Position numbers and translations under genes: made by a program. The notes beneath the pieces are model-generated. The model was not told the origin of the DNA. It did no database searches and saw nothing but the letters and a program-made list of their open reading frames with translations. A stretch of 64,000 bases of DNA from Pseudomonas fluorescens (lineage in GTDB: Bacteria > Pseudomonadota > Gammaproteobacteria > Pseudomonadales > Pseudomonadaceae), in the NCBI RefSeq assembly GCF_000968015.1, contig NZ_LACH01000005.1:1-64000 (forward strand). The letters run 5' to 3'. Within the stretch, counting starts at the first letter, position 1; every line of letters begins with the position of its first letter. Below are positions 1 to 8,926 of the stretch, piece by piece.

Positions 1-100
1 GGGCGAGTCCATCCAATTACATGATCCCGCCGCGATGAGTGTGTGTGCCCATCGGTACAAACCTCACATACCCACGACAACTTGCCCCTTGAGGCTGCAT

Positions 101-122
101 AAGCCGGTGCACCCACCGGCTT
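101..122. other. Hairpin upstream of EF-hand gene
   Basis: Nine-base-pair stem AAGCCGGTG / CACCGGCTT around a four-base loop. It ends 8 bases before the Shine-Dalgarno sequence of the next gene. There is no T-run after it, so it is a weak terminator for an unseen upstream gene or a leader structure. The rest of bases 1-134 shows no gene. Confidence 0.3.
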
Positions 123-143
123 CCATTCCAAGGAGTGAGCGCA

Positions 144-992
144 ATGATTGGTAGCGTCAGCAGTTACATGAGCTATACCAGCACCAGCAGCACCACGACC
201 AGCACCGCCCGCAGTCAGCAGTTTCAGAAAGAGCTGCTCGCTAAACTCGACAGCAACAGCGACGGCGCGGTGGATCAGGATGAACTCAAGAGCGCCCTGT
301 CGCAGAAAACCGACGACGGTCTACTGGTCAGCCTGAGCAAGAACTTCGCTGACCTGGACAGCGACGACAGCGGCAGTCTGAGCGGTGAAGAGATGGCCGC
401 GATGGCCCCACCGCCGCCACCGCCACGGGACCAGGCACCGAACACCGAACTGGCTGACGCGCTGATCAGCGCCCTGGACGCCGACGGTGACGGCGCCATC
501 AGCAGCGATGAACTGAGCAACGGCCTGGCCAGCGCCGGCAGCAGCGCCGACAGCACAGAAATCTTCTCGGCCCTGGACAAGAACGAAGACGGCTCCGTCA
601 GCCAGGACGAACTCGCCGCGAGCCTCGCCCCGCCTCCGCCGCCACCTCAACAAATGTCCAGCGAAGAACTGTTCAGCCAGCTCGATGCGGACAGCGACGG
701 CAGTGTCAGTGCCACCGAACTGACCAGCGCGTTGCAGACCAGCAGCACTTCTTCGACCAGCACCGACACCAGCGCTGCGTTGCTCAAAGTGCTGGATAGC
801 GACAGCAGTGGCGGCGTCAGCAGCGACGAGTTGAACGCGGCGTTGCAAGCCGGCCGCGAGCGAAACACCGACAGCTCCACCGATCAGTCGAAAGTGACCG
901 AAGCCCTGAACAAAATGATCGCCAACCTGAGCAAGCAGTACTCGCTCGACAACGTGGCGACCGTGGGCAAATACCTGAACGAGGCCACATAA
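144..992 (+). CDS. Six-EF-hand calcium-binding protein
   Basis: Predicted calcium-binding protein of 282 residues with six canonical EF-hand loops (D-x-D/N-x-D-G pattern), at about residues 36-47, 72-83, 112-123, 145-156, 181-192 and 218-229. Examples are DSNSDGAVDQDE and DADGDGAISSDE. Two runs of six prolines (about 89-94 and 163-168) separate the loops into pairs. The N-terminus is rich in Ser and Thr and is not a typical signal peptide. ATG at 144 is chosen because AGGAG lies 8 bases before it; a GTG at 135 would overlap that ribosome site. It resembles the XopAW/EF-hand family of pseudomonads and xanthomonads. Its cellular role cannot be read from the sequence. Confidence 0.85.
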   Translation: MIGSVSSYMSYTSTSSTTTSTARSQQFQKELLAKLDSNSDGAVDQDELKSALSQKTDDGLLVSLSKNFADLDSDDSGSLSGEEMAAMAPPPPPPRDQAPNTELADALISALDADGDGAISSDELSNGLASAGSSADSTEIFSALDKNEDGSVSQDELAASLAPPPPPPQQMSSEELFSQLDADSDGSVSATELTSALQTSSTSSTSTDTSAALLKVLDSDSSGGVSSDELNAALQAGRERNTDSSTDQSKVTEALNKMIANLSKQYSLDNVATVGKYLNEAT

Positions 993-1000
993 GTCAAAAG

Positions 1001-1106
1001 CTTCGCGAGCAGGCTCGCTCCCACATTGGACCGGGGTGAAACACATAATGTGTGAACACCACTTAACCCTGTGGGAGCGAGCCTGCTCCGGGCGGCGTTC
1101 CGACGA
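1001..1106. repeat. REPIN (inverted REP pair)
   Basis: Two inverted REP arms (GCGAGCAGGCTCGCTCCCAC and its complement) around a roughly 45-base spacer. The right arm carries the alternative distal extension GGGCGGCGTTCCGACGA. It lies between two convergent genes. Confidence 0.85.
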
Positions 1107-1132
1107 AGAGGCCCTAAGCTCCAACAAAAATC

Positions 1133-2188
1133 TCAGGGCCGGCGATCCTCAACCCGAGCCTGACTCTTGCTCCAGTCGTTCAGCAGGCTGTAGGCCACCG
1201 CCAACAACGTCGGGCCGATGAACAAGCCAATAAACCCGAAGGCAATCAACCCGCCAAACACCCCGAGCAGCACAATCACCAACGGCAAATTCCCGCCCCG
1301 GCTGATCAGGTACGGTTTGAGCACGTTGTCGACGCCACTGATGATGAACATCCCCCAAATGCCGAGAAACACCGCCATCCCATACTCGCCTTTCCAGGCC
1401 AGCCAGGCCGTGGCCGGAATCCACACCAGCGGCGGCCCCATCGGAATCAGGCTCAGCAAAAACGTGACGATCCCCAGCACCAGCGCACCGGGCACCCCGG
1501 CAATCAAAAACCCGATCAACGCCAGAACCGCCTGGGCCGCCGCCGTCCCGATCACGCCGTTCACCACCCGCTGCACCGTGCCTGCCACCAATTCAATGTA
1601 ATACCCGGCACGGTCACCAATCAGACGTTCCAGCAACCCGTGAACAAACGCCGCCAGACGCGGCCCGTCACGGTAGAAAAAGAATACGAAGACGATACTC
1701 AACGTCAGCTCGAGAATCCCGCCGCCAATTTGCGCACTGCGCGCCAGCAGCCAATTGCCGACCTGGCCCAGGTAAGGTTTGACCGCCAGCATCAGCGCCG
1801 CGCCCTGCTGATCGATGCTGTTCCAGACCCCCACCAGCCGCTCGCCCACCAGGGGAATGCTGCCCAGCCAGATTGGCGCTTCCGGCAGCCCGTCGACCTG
1901 CACATCCTTGATGAACGCCGTGGCATCGCGCACATGGTCCGCGAGGTTGAACCCCAGCCAGACCAACGGCAACGCCACCAGCAACATCCAGCCCAGCGTC
2001 AGCACGGCGGCCGCCAGAGATTCGCGCCCATTGAGCAAACGCGTCAGCAAACGCATCAGCGGCCAACTGGCAAACGCCAGCACCGCGCCCCAGAACAGCG
2101 CCGACCAGAACGGCGCCATCACCCAGAAGCTCGCGCCAAACAGCACCAGGAGCAGGATCTGCACCAACAGCCGATCGTTATTGATCAT
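1133..2188 (-). CDS. AI-2E family transporter (PerM-like permease)
   Basis: Inner-membrane protein of 351 residues with about eight hydrophobic segments. A long soluble loop follows the first three, which is the layout of the AI-2E exporter/PerM (formerly UPF0118) family. The C-terminal part has the glycine-rich helices typical of the family. Members export autoinducer-2 or act as Na+/H+ antiporters; the substrate here is unknown. The gene stands alone and is convergent with the EF-hand gene across a REPIN. Confidence 0.88.
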   Translation of the reverse strand: MINNDRLLVQILLLVLFGASFWVMAPFWSALFWGAVLAFASWPLMRLLTRLLNGRESLAAAVLTLGWMLLVALPLVWLGFNLADHVRDATAFIKDVQVDGLPEAPIWLGSIPLVGERLVGVWNSIDQQGAALMLAVKPYLGQVGNWLLARSAQIGGGILELTLSIVFVFFFYRDGPRLAAFVHGLLERLIGDRAGYYIELVAGTVQRVVNGVIGTAAAQAVLALIGFLIAGVPGALVLGIVTFLLSLIPMGPPLVWIPATAWLAWKGEYGMAVFLGIWGMFIISGVDNVLKPYLISRGGNLPLVIVLLGVFGGLIAFGFIGLFIGPTLLAVAYSLLNDWSKSQARVEDRRP

Positions 2189-2256
2189 CTAAATCTCGAA
2201 AAAAGTCAGTTCGCAAAGGAGTAGGCGAACGCGACATGCACGTTCACCTGATAAGC

Positions 2257-3075
2257 TTACCGCAACAGTTCGATGTGCAAGCCAGCGCCGTCGACGCTGC
2301 CGGCTTCCATCCTGGCGGTACGCACACCCTGCCCGATCAGTGCCTGACGCCAGGCTTCGGCCTTCGGCCCGGAAACGCTGACCCGCAACGTGGTGTCCAG
2401 ATTCAGCCCACGAGAGATCAGGCGTAGCCAGGCATCGTCAGGATCGCCGGTCAATTTTGGAAAATCGAGCTCACCTGTGCTTTTGAGCTCTCGAAGCAAG
2501 GTTGCAGAAGTCGGCAGCAAATCACCCAGCGGCGCGGCGGCGTCAAACTGTTCGACGTGCAGATACGCTTTGCGATTGCCGCGCGTGATGCTGTAAAGCG
2601 CCACCAGCGTGTTGTCCTGTGGGGCCGCCAGGCGCAACAGCAAAAACGCTTGCTGATCATCAGCGCCATAAAGCTTGGCATTGCCGAAGACATCATTGGC
2701 CCACAGGCTGCTTTCGCCGCAATCACGGGCCTGGCACCAGAACAGCAACTGGGCATCCTGCTTCTGCAAGGCTTCACGAGCGGCGGTGAAGGCCTCGGTG
2801 GAGGAATGCTCCGGTGGCAACTCGTAGGTCACCGACGTGGTTTGCCCTCGGGCAGCGACCTGGCCGTCAAAGCGCAACTGGCCGCTGATTTTGCGGATAG
2901 AGCCCAGTGGATAGATCCGCTCAAGTTCGGCGACCGGACGATAGTCGACGATCTGCGCATCGGCCATACGCGGCACGATCGGCAAGTCCTGACTGCCCGG
3001 GATATCGGCGGCAAACAACAGGGGACTGAAACAACACAGCGCCAGCAGACTGAGTGAACGCATGGATAGACTCAT
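2257..3075 (-). CDS. DUF4892 periplasmic protein
   Basis: Protein of 272 residues with an N-terminal signal peptide ending near Phe-Ala-Ala-Asp at residues 21-24, so it is probably periplasmic or outer-membrane associated. The remainder fits the DUF4892 family of pseudomonads (function unknown), including [19 protein letters not shown] in the middle. Its ATG overlaps the stop of the upstream GST gene (ATGA), so the two are translationally coupled. ATG at 3063 is an alternative start. Confidence 0.8.
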   Translation of the reverse strand: MSLSMRSLSLLALCCFSPLLFAADIPGSQDLPIVPRMADAQIVDYRPVAELERIYPLGSIRKISGQLRFDGQVAARGQTTSVTYELPPEHSSTEAFTAAREALQKQDAQLLFWCQARDCGESSLWANDVFGNAKLYGADDQQAFLLLRLAAPQDNTLVALYSITRGNRKAYLHVEQFDAAAPLGDLLPTSATLLRELKSTGELDFPKLTGDPDDAWLRLISRGLNLDTTLRVSVSGPKAEAWRQALIGQGVRTARMEAGSVDGAGLHIELLR

Positions 3076-3731
3076 CGGATCAGCATGGCCTGGGCGCCCT
3101 TGATGATACTGGCGTCATCGATGCGCTCAGGCACCAGCAAACCACGCTGTACCGCCGGACGCGCCTCCATGGTTGCCATCCAGCGCTGCAAGGCCGACAA
3201 ACCGTCGACCTCGACACCCGACCACTCATGGCCACGGACCCACGGAAAAGTGGCGATGTCGGCAATGCTGTACTCACCGGCCAGAAACTCCACGGCTTGC
3301 AGGCGCGTGTCGAGCACTTCATAGAGGCGGCGGGTTTCATGTTGATAGCGATCGATGGCGCCCTGGAGCTTCTCCGGGAAATAACGGAAAAACACGTTGG
3401 CCTGACCCTGCATCGGGCCGATCCCCCCCATCTGGAACATCAGCCATTGCAGGACCACTGAACGCCCCTTGGGGTCTTTTGGCAGCAGTTTGCCGCTCAG
3501 TTCAGCCAGGTAAATCAGGATCGCGCCGGATTCAAACACGGCGAAATCGCCGTTGGCGCGGTCGACAATTGCCGGAATCCGGCCATTGGGATTGATCTTG
3601 AGGAAGCCCTCGGACTTCTGTTCCTTTTTGTCGAAACTCAAGGCGTGCACCGTGTAGGGCAGGCCGAGTTCCTCGAGCACGATAGAGACCTTGTGGCCAT
3701 TCGGGGTCGCAGCGGTGTAGAGATCTATCAT
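3072..3731 (-). CDS. Glutathione S-transferase, YghU/YfcG type
   Basis: Cytosolic GST-fold protein of 219 residues. The thioredoxin-like N-terminal domain (about residues 1-85) contains TPNGHKVSI, with the Thr-Asn pair that binds glutathione in Nu-class enzymes such as YfcG and YghU, and NPNGRIPAI with the conserved cis-proline. A helical C-terminal domain follows. Members act as disulfide-bond oxidoreductases or glutathione peroxidases. Start 3731 is chosen over a longer frame because GGGAGA precedes it. It overlaps the downstream DUF4892 gene by four bases. Confidence 0.88.
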   Translation of the reverse strand: MIDLYTAATPNGHKVSIVLEELGLPYTVHALSFDKKEQKSEGFLKINPNGRIPAIVDRANGDFAVFESGAILIYLAELSGKLLPKDPKGRSVVLQWLMFQMGGIGPMQGQANVFFRYFPEKLQGAIDRYQHETRRLYEVLDTRLQAVEFLAGEYSIADIATFPWVRGHEWSGVEVDGLSALQRWMATMEARPAVQRGLLVPERIDDASIIKGAQAMLIR

Positions 3732-3781
3732 GGTTGTCTCCCATTTCAACCCGCCCAGCCTCGACAGTTGCCAGGCGCAAG

Positions 3782-4636
3782 TCAAGGAACGGCGAAGAAC
3801 CGATTGAAACAGTCTGCGACAAGGTCGGCGCCGGGTTCGTCATTCAGGTGTAAATGATGGCCGCCAGGCAGCTGTTCACGGCTAAAGGGTAGACGCTCCA
3901 GCAACTCGGGATGTTTGGCGAGCATGCCGTCGGCAGCCACCACCAGTTTTGCAGGACAACTGACTCGATGGACGAAGGCCATCGCCTGTTCGGAGGTCAG
4001 ACGCAGCGGCGACGGTAAGGTCAGGCGGTTATCGGTGCGCCAGGTATAACCGCCCGGCACCGGCATCAATCCACGTTGGGCGAGTAGTTCTGCGGCTTCG
4101 CGACTGACAGCGACCAAGCCTTTCATGCGTGCCTCGATAGCCCGGTCGAGGGTGTTGTAGACCGGTTTGCGCTTCTCCCGCAAATCCAGCTGCGCTTGCA
4201 GGGCCATGCCCATCCGTTCGGCAGCGTTTTCGCCTTTGTCTGTAGGAGGAATGATGCCGTCGATCAACGCCAGGTGGGTCACGCGTTCCGGTAACGAACC
4301 GGCCAGCACCAGCGAAACGATCGCGCCCATGGAATGCCCCAGCAGGCCAAAGCGCTTCCAGCCCAATTGCTCGGCCACTTGCAGCACGTCATGGGCGTAG
4401 TCCCACAGCGCGTAACCGGCACCGGTCGGCCGATGCCCGGAATGACCGTGACCGGCCATGTCCAGCGCGATAATGCGCAAGCCTTTGAGCTTCGGCGCCA
4501 GCCGGGCGAAGCTGTTGGCGTTGTCCAGCCAGCCGTGCAGGGCGATCACCGGCATGCCGTCTTCGGGGCCGAACAAGTGCGCTGCCAACTCGATATGCGG
4601 CAGGCTCAGGCGAACTTCTTCAACGACGTTGCTCAT
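3782..4636 (-). CDS. Alpha/beta hydrolase
   Basis: Alpha/beta-hydrolase of 284 residues. The nucleophile elbow GHSMG is near residue 100, HGWLDN provides the oxyanion-hole region and GGHHLHL holds the likely catalytic His near the C-terminus. The substrate is unknown. The ATG at 4636 overlaps the stop of a second hydrolase gene (ATGA), so the two form a pair as in the PA1621-PA1622 region of P. aeruginosa. The open frame extends upstream but only as the shadow of that neighbour. Confidence 0.88.
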   Translation of the reverse strand: MSNVVEEVRLSLPHIELAAHLFGPEDGMPVIALHGWLDNANSFARLAPKLKGLRIIALDMAGHGHSGHRPTGAGYALWDYAHDVLQVAEQLGWKRFGLLGHSMGAIVSLVLAGSLPERVTHLALIDGIIPPTDKGENAAERMGMALQAQLDLREKRKPVYNTLDRAIEARMKGLVAVSREAAELLAQRGLMPVPGGYTWRTDNRLTLPSPLRLTSEQAMAFVHRVSCPAKLVVAADGMLAKHPELLERLPFSREQLPGGHHLHLNDEPGADLVADCFNRFFAVP

Positions 4637-5439
4637 GCGCAATCCTGTTGGCGGCGACCGTCCCAACGGCTGAGCAGGTTCTTCAGCAGCGTGGCCGTGT
4701 CCTGGGGACGTTCGAGGGGAAACATGTGGCCGCCAGGCATGGTCAGGGACTCGCCCAGCGGCAAGCGCCCCACGAGGCTTGCGTGATGACGCATCACCAC
4801 CCGGCTCTTGTGCCCCCTGACCACCGCCAGCGGCACTTTCAGTTGCCGTGTGCGGCCGGGACTGGTGTGCGGCACGCCACGGTAGATACTGATTTCCGTG
4901 GCCGGGTCGAAGCGCAGGCGCAGCCTGTCGCCCACCTTGTGCAAGCCGTGTTGCAGGTAAGCGTCGAAGCATTCCGGGTCGAAACTGCGAAACAGGGTTT
5001 TACCTGCGAAATAGAGTCGGGCCGCTTCCAGATCGGTGAACTCTTCCCGACGTCCCAACGTACGGCCAGCCGGGGTCAGGCGATCGATGAAACCGAAGCG
5101 TTTGGCGGCACGGATCACCCATTGATCAGCGCGGGTCAGCACCGGCGAGTCGAGCATCACCACGCCGCGATAGAGCTCAGGGCACCGCAACGCTGCGTGC
5201 AGGTGCAGCACGCCACCGAAGGAATGGCCGACGCCCCACACCGGTTCCGGTTGCTGCTTGAGGTGATGAATCAGCTCGTCGACCAGGTTGTACCAATTGT
5301 CGTCCGCCGGAAAACGCGGGTCGTGGGCGTGCTGCTGCAGATGCGTCACCTGATACTCGGGCGCCAGCGCCGCGAACAACTTGCCGTAGGTGCCCGAGGG
5401 GAAACCATTGGCGTGGGCGAAAAATATCTGTTGCGACAT
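4633..5439 (-). CDS. Alpha/beta hydrolase
   Basis: Alpha/beta-hydrolase of 268 residues. HANGFPSGTY near the N-terminus contributes the oxyanion hole, GHSFGG is the nucleophile motif near residue 73 and GGHMFPLERP carries the putative catalytic His. It is the first gene of a two-hydrolase operon and is coupled to the next gene by an ATGA overlap. The two hydrolases are only distantly alike, so they probably do not act on the same substrate. No substrate can be assigned. Confidence 0.87.
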   Translation of the reverse strand: MSQQIFFAHANGFPSGTYGKLFAALAPEYQVTHLQQHAHDPRFPADDNWYNLVDELIHHLKQQPEPVWGVGHSFGGVLHLHAALRCPELYRGVVMLDSPVLTRADQWVIRAAKRFGFIDRLTPAGRTLGRREEFTDLEAARLYFAGKTLFRSFDPECFDAYLQHGLHKVGDRLRLRFDPATEISIYRGVPHTSPGRTRQLKVPLAVVRGHKSRVVMRHHASLVGRLPLGESLTMPGGHMFPLERPQDTATLLKNLLSRWDGRRQQDCA

Positions 5440-5558
5440 ACCGGTGATCCATCAACGAAAACAAGGGTTGATTGTCCGTAAGACGGCGTCCTACAGCAAT
5501 GACCGTAAGTGCCAGGAATGATGACAGTCTGGTCAAGGGAATGGTGTGTAAGATGAAT

Positions 5559-5730
5559 CCACCCCTCACCCCAGCCCTCTCCCCACGGGGGAGAGGGGGA
5601 AAGGGAGCAGATCGGGGGCTTTTCCAGACCGGAGTTCGGCTCGGACTTTCAGGTCGATGTAGCTCGAAAGAACACCTCGGTCAATCCCCTCGCCCCCGTG
5701 GGGAGAGGGTTAGGGTGAGGGGTGGATCTA
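5559..5730. repeat. Long-armed inverted repeat, CCCCTCACCC type
   Basis: Two arms of about 40 bases (ATCCACCCCTCACCC... and its complement) enclose a spacer of about 90 bases. The left arm also folds on itself (CTCTCCCCACGGGGGAGAG). The family differs from the GGGAGCGAGC REPs elsewhere in the window and looks like a miniature mobile or REP-like element. It fills most of the 308-base gap 5440-5747, where no gene is seen. Confidence 0.8.
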
Positions 5731-5747
5731 ATTGAAGAAACACACCC

Positions 5748-6191
5748 TCAGCGGGCAGGCGGATTCTCACCCAATGGCACTACCGCCATGGTCAAGCGCG
5801 ACACACAACTGGCCTTCCCCTCATCGCTGGTCAAACGGATATCCCAGACATGCGTCGTGCGGCCAATGTGAATTGGCTTGGCCACCGCCGTGACCCGCCC
5901 GCTGCGCAAGCCGCGCAAATGGTTGGCGTTGATTTCCAGGCCCACGCAGTAAAACTTGCTGGCGTCGATGCACAGGTAACTGGCCATCGAGCCCACGGTT
6001 TCAGCCAGGACCACCGAGGCGCCGCCGTGCAGCAGTCCGTAAGGCTGGTGAGTGCGATGGTCGATGACCATGCTCGCAGTCAGGGACTCGTCGTCGAAGG
6101 CTTCGAAGCGAATATCCAGCACTTCGCCAATGGTGTTTTTCTGGATTGCGTTCAGCTGCTCAATGTTGGGATTGGTACGCCACAAGCTCAT
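5748..6191 (-). CDS. PaaI-family hotdog thioesterase
   Basis: Single hotdog-fold protein of 147 residues of the YdiI/MenI/PaaI type. HQPYGLLHGGASVVLAET is the family signature, with the acyl-CoA-binding HGG and the acidic catalytic residue. It probably hydrolyses aryl- or acyl-CoA thioesters. ATG at 6191 is favoured because AAAGGA lies 8 bases upstream; an ATG at 6200 abuts that site. It lies just downstream of an acyl-CoA synthetase gene on the same strand, which fits acyl-CoA turnover. Confidence 0.88.
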   Translation of the reverse strand: MSLWRTNPNIEQLNAIQKNTIGEVLDIRFEAFDDESLTASMVIDHRTHQPYGLLHGGASVVLAETVGSMASYLCIDASKFYCVGLEINANHLRGLRSGRVTAVAKPIHIGRTTHVWDIRLTSDEGKASCVSRLTMAVVPLGENPPAR

Positions 6192-6223
6192 TGCTGACAT
6201 CCTTTGTTGGTTTTATTCGTGAC

Positions 6224-7891
6224 TCAATCCTGCCACAGCACCGCTTCGCTGCGCTCGCTCCATTCTTCGAAACGGGCACCGTAGGCGGCTTCGATCACGT
6301 TGCGCTTGATCTTCAGGGTCGGCGTCAGGAAGCCGTTTTCCACCGCCCAGCTGTCCTTGACCACCACCAATCGACGCAAGCGTTCGTGTTTGTCGAGGAC
6401 GCCGTTAACCTCATCCAACAGTTTTTCCAGGCTTGAATGCAGGCCCGCCCGCGCCGTTCCGCTGGCGTCCTGCTGACCGACCGCCGAGAGCACGCACAAC
6501 CCCAACGGCGCACTCAGGCCATCGCCCACCACGCACACCTGCTCGATGCGCGAATGCTCCGCCAGGCGATTCTCGATCGGTGCCGGGGCCACGTATTTGC
6601 CTTTGCTGGTCTTGAATATTTCCTTCAGTCGCCCGGTCAGGCGCAGGTTGCCTTCGGCGTCTTGCTCGCCCTTGTCGCCGGTGCGCAGGAAGCCGTCCTC
6701 GGTGATGGTTTCGGCGGTTTTCTCAGGCTCCTTGAAATACCCGAGCATGGTCGCACCGCTGCGCACCATCACTTCGCCCGACTCAGCGATCCGCACCTCG
6801 ACCTCAGGGCATGGCTTGCCGATCCAGCCAGGTTTGTTCTGGCCCGGCAGGCCAACGTGCGAGTAGCCGCAGCTTTCGGTCATGCCGTAGACCTCCAACA
6901 CATCCAGGCCCAGTTTGCGGTACCACAGCAGCAAGGTCTGCGGCACTGGCGCGGCGCCGGACAAGGCGATGCGCAAGGCGTCCAGCCCGAGCCCGGCCAG
7001 GACTTTGTGGCCGACCCGCTTGCCGATGATCGGCAGGCTGAGCAGGAAGTCGAGGCGCTTTGCCGGGATCTTGCTGTACACGCCCATCTGGAATTTGGTC
7101 CAGATCCTCGGCACGCCGAACAGCGCGGTCGGACGTGCACGGCGCAAATCGGTCAGGAAGGTGTCGAGGCTCTCGGCAAAAAACACCGTTTGCCCGGTGT
7201 AGATCGACGCCAGCTCAACGAACATCCGCTCGGCGACATGGCATAGGGGCAGGTAGGACAGCAGCCGATCCGACTCATTCAAGCCAAACAACTGCGTGCC
7301 GCGAGTGGTGGCAAACCCCAGATTGGCGAAACTGTGCATCACGCCTTTGGGCATGCCGGTGGTGCCGGAGGTGTAAATGATGGTCGCCAACTGGTCGGCG
7401 GAAGGCTTGGGATCGTCCTGGATCGGTGAGCTCTTTTGCAGGTCGTCCCAGCTGAAATCGAAAGTACCAGGCGGATGTAACGGCAGGCTGATCGTTGGCA
7501 GATCAGGGATGACCCCGCGAGACATTCCAGGCCAGTCATCGAGTTTGCCGATGAACACCAGCGCCGCTTCGGAATGTTCAAGGACCTGGGCCACGGTCTC
7601 GGCGGTGAGGTTCGGATAGAGCGGCACCGACACATGGCCGGCCATCCAGATCGCCAGGTCGGCGATGATCCAGTGCGCGCAGTTTTTCGAGATCAGGGCG
7701 ATGTGGCTGCCTTGAGGCAGTTCGCGTGCGCGCAGCCAATGCGCGGCGCAACGCGCCTGATGACCGACGTCTTCCCAAGTCAAGGTCTCGACTTGCCCGC
7801 CGCCCACGGGTTGGACCAGAAAGCGCTGGCGCGGATGACGGGCCTCACGCTCGTAGAAGACGTCCAGGGGCAAACGAAAAGCAGCAGGCAT
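6224..7891 (-). CDS. Long-chain acyl-CoA synthetase (AMP-binding)
   Basis: Adenylate-forming enzyme of 555 residues resembling long-chain fatty acid:CoA ligases (FAA1/COG1022 type). Motifs in order are the P-loop YTSGTTGMPKGV near residue 177, YGMTESCG (A5), TGDKGE (A7) and LKEIFKTSKGKYVAP (A8 and the hinge with catalytic Lys). It activates a carboxylic acid to acyl-AMP and then acyl-CoA. Start 7891 is taken from AAAGGAG 8 bases upstream. It is followed 32 bases later by the thioesterase. Confidence 0.9.
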   Translation of the reverse strand: MPAAFRLPLDVFYEREARHPRQRFLVQPVGGGQVETLTWEDVGHQARCAAHWLRARELPQGSHIALISKNCAHWIIADLAIWMAGHVSVPLYPNLTAETVAQVLEHSEAALVFIGKLDDWPGMSRGVIPDLPTISLPLHPPGTFDFSWDDLQKSSPIQDDPKPSADQLATIIYTSGTTGMPKGVMHSFANLGFATTRGTQLFGLNESDRLLSYLPLCHVAERMFVELASIYTGQTVFFAESLDTFLTDLRRARPTALFGVPRIWTKFQMGVYSKIPAKRLDFLLSLPIIGKRVGHKVLAGLGLDALRIALSGAAPVPQTLLLWYRKLGLDVLEVYGMTESCGYSHVGLPGQNKPGWIGKPCPEVEVRIAESGEVMVRSGATMLGYFKEPEKTAETITEDGFLRTGDKGEQDAEGNLRLTGRLKEIFKTSKGKYVAPAPIENRLAEHSRIEQVCVVGDGLSAPLGLCVLSAVGQQDASGTARAGLHSSLEKLLDEVNGVLDKHERLRRLVVVKDSWAVENGFLTPTLKIKRNVIEAAYGARFEEWSERSEAVLWQD

Positions 7892-7988
7892 GCGACTCGC
7901 TCCTTTATTTTTGGTCTGGAGCAAGCGTAGTCAACCAAGCAGTTGCTCGGTTGACTATTTCACACAAAAAACGGTTCGCCACCGAACC

Positions 7989-8077
7989 TGTGGGAGCGTG
8001 GCTTGCCCGCGATGCAGGCGCCGCGGTTTATCAGTCAGACCGAGCCGATGCCATCGCGGGCAAGCCACGCTCCCACA
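7989..8077. repeat. REPIN, GTGGCTTGCCCGC subtype
   Basis: Perfect 26-base inverted arms beginning TGTGGGAGCGTGGCTTGCCC around a 37-base spacer. This is the only copy of this arm subtype in the window. It lies between convergently or co-oriented gene ends and may help terminate transcription. Confidence 0.9.
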
Positions 8078-8098
8078 ACAGCCCGGCTCCAACAGACA

Positions 8099-8551
8099 CT
8101 ACGGTTGCTTGATGCTGACGAGCTTCATTGCTCCGGCCAGCGGCAAATCGCCCTCCAGCTCCGCAAGACCCGCGGTTCCCACCTTTTCCGGGTCCTGCAC
8201 ATGGCCGTTTTGCAGGTAACCCAGCAGGTTGCCCACCAGCGGGTTATGGCTGACCAGCAACGCGTAATCCACCGACACCAATTGCTCCGCCACTACTTGC
8301 GGGCTGTAGCCAGGGGTCAACCATTCGACGGTGCGAATATCCGGTTGAAATCCCAGCGCTTCACGCACCAGCTGCGCAGTCTGCTGCGCTCGTTGGTAGG
8401 GGCTGGCATAGATGGCCGTAATCGGCTGACCGATCAGTTCGGCAGCGCTGCGCAGCACTTCTTCGCAACCGTGGGGAGTGAGTGCCCGCTCCGAGTCGGA
8501 ACAGGAGCCGTAAGGCTCGGCTTCACCATGACGTAATACCCAGAGTTTCAT
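8099..8551 (-). CDS. sixA: Phosphohistidine phosphatase SixA
   Basis: Histidine-phosphatase-superfamily protein of 150 residues. The RHG signature with catalytic His8 (LWVLRHGEAE) is followed by SERALTPHG, the second conserved Arg region, and SHNPLVG with the second catalytic His. SixA dephosphorylates HPt-type phosphohistidines such as that of ArcB, or of the nitrogen phosphotransferase system. It overlaps the upstream DUF4389 gene by four bases and is the last gene of a gpsA-DUF4389-sixA operon. Confidence 0.9.
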   Translation of the reverse strand: MKLWVLRHGEAEPYGSCSDSERALTPHGCEEVLRSAAELIGQPITAIYASPYQRAQQTAQLVREALGFQPDIRTVEWLTPGYSPQVVAEQLVSVDYALLVSHNPLVGNLLGYLQNGHVQDPEKVGTAGLAELEGDLPLAGAMKLVSIKQP

Positions 8552-8895
8552 AGTTTCGGTTCCTCATCTCGTACCGGATGCGGGGCCGGCGCCACAGCGT
8601 GCGGCGCTTCACCTTCCGGTGTACGCGGCGTCGGCCAGTCGGCGAACGGCCAGGGCTTCTGGTCGCTGTGGAAACTGCCGAAACGACCGATCTGCGCCAG
8701 GAACTGGCTCAGGCTGTCGCCGAAGTTCATCAGGCTGGCGCTCGGGGCGCCATAGATCAAACGATAGATCAGTTGAACCAACACAACGGCGCCAAGGATG
8801 AATTGCGCCACTTGCCAGACCAACACGTAGACGATCATCCACAACACGCGCAGCAGGATGGATTCGTACTTGGCTTCTGTTTTCGGATCGTTCAT
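8548..8895 (-). CDS. DUF4389 membrane protein
   Basis: Protein of 115 residues with a hydrophobic region at about 12-50 predicted to make one or two membrane spans, then a Pro-rich cytosolic tail. It matches DUF4389, a family of unknown function. The ATG at 8895 is preceded by GGGAG at 6 bases. It sits between gpsA and sixA with overlaps or short gaps on both sides. Confidence 0.82.
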   Translation of the reverse strand: MNDPKTEAKYESILLRVLWMIVYVLVWQVAQFILGAVVLVQLIYRLIYGAPSASLMNFGDSLSQFLAQIGRFGSFHSDQKPWPFADWPTPRTPEGEAPHAVAPAPHPVRDEEPKL

Positions 8896-8926
8896 GTCTC
8901 GCTCCCTGCCCCTGTCAATTGAGTGC

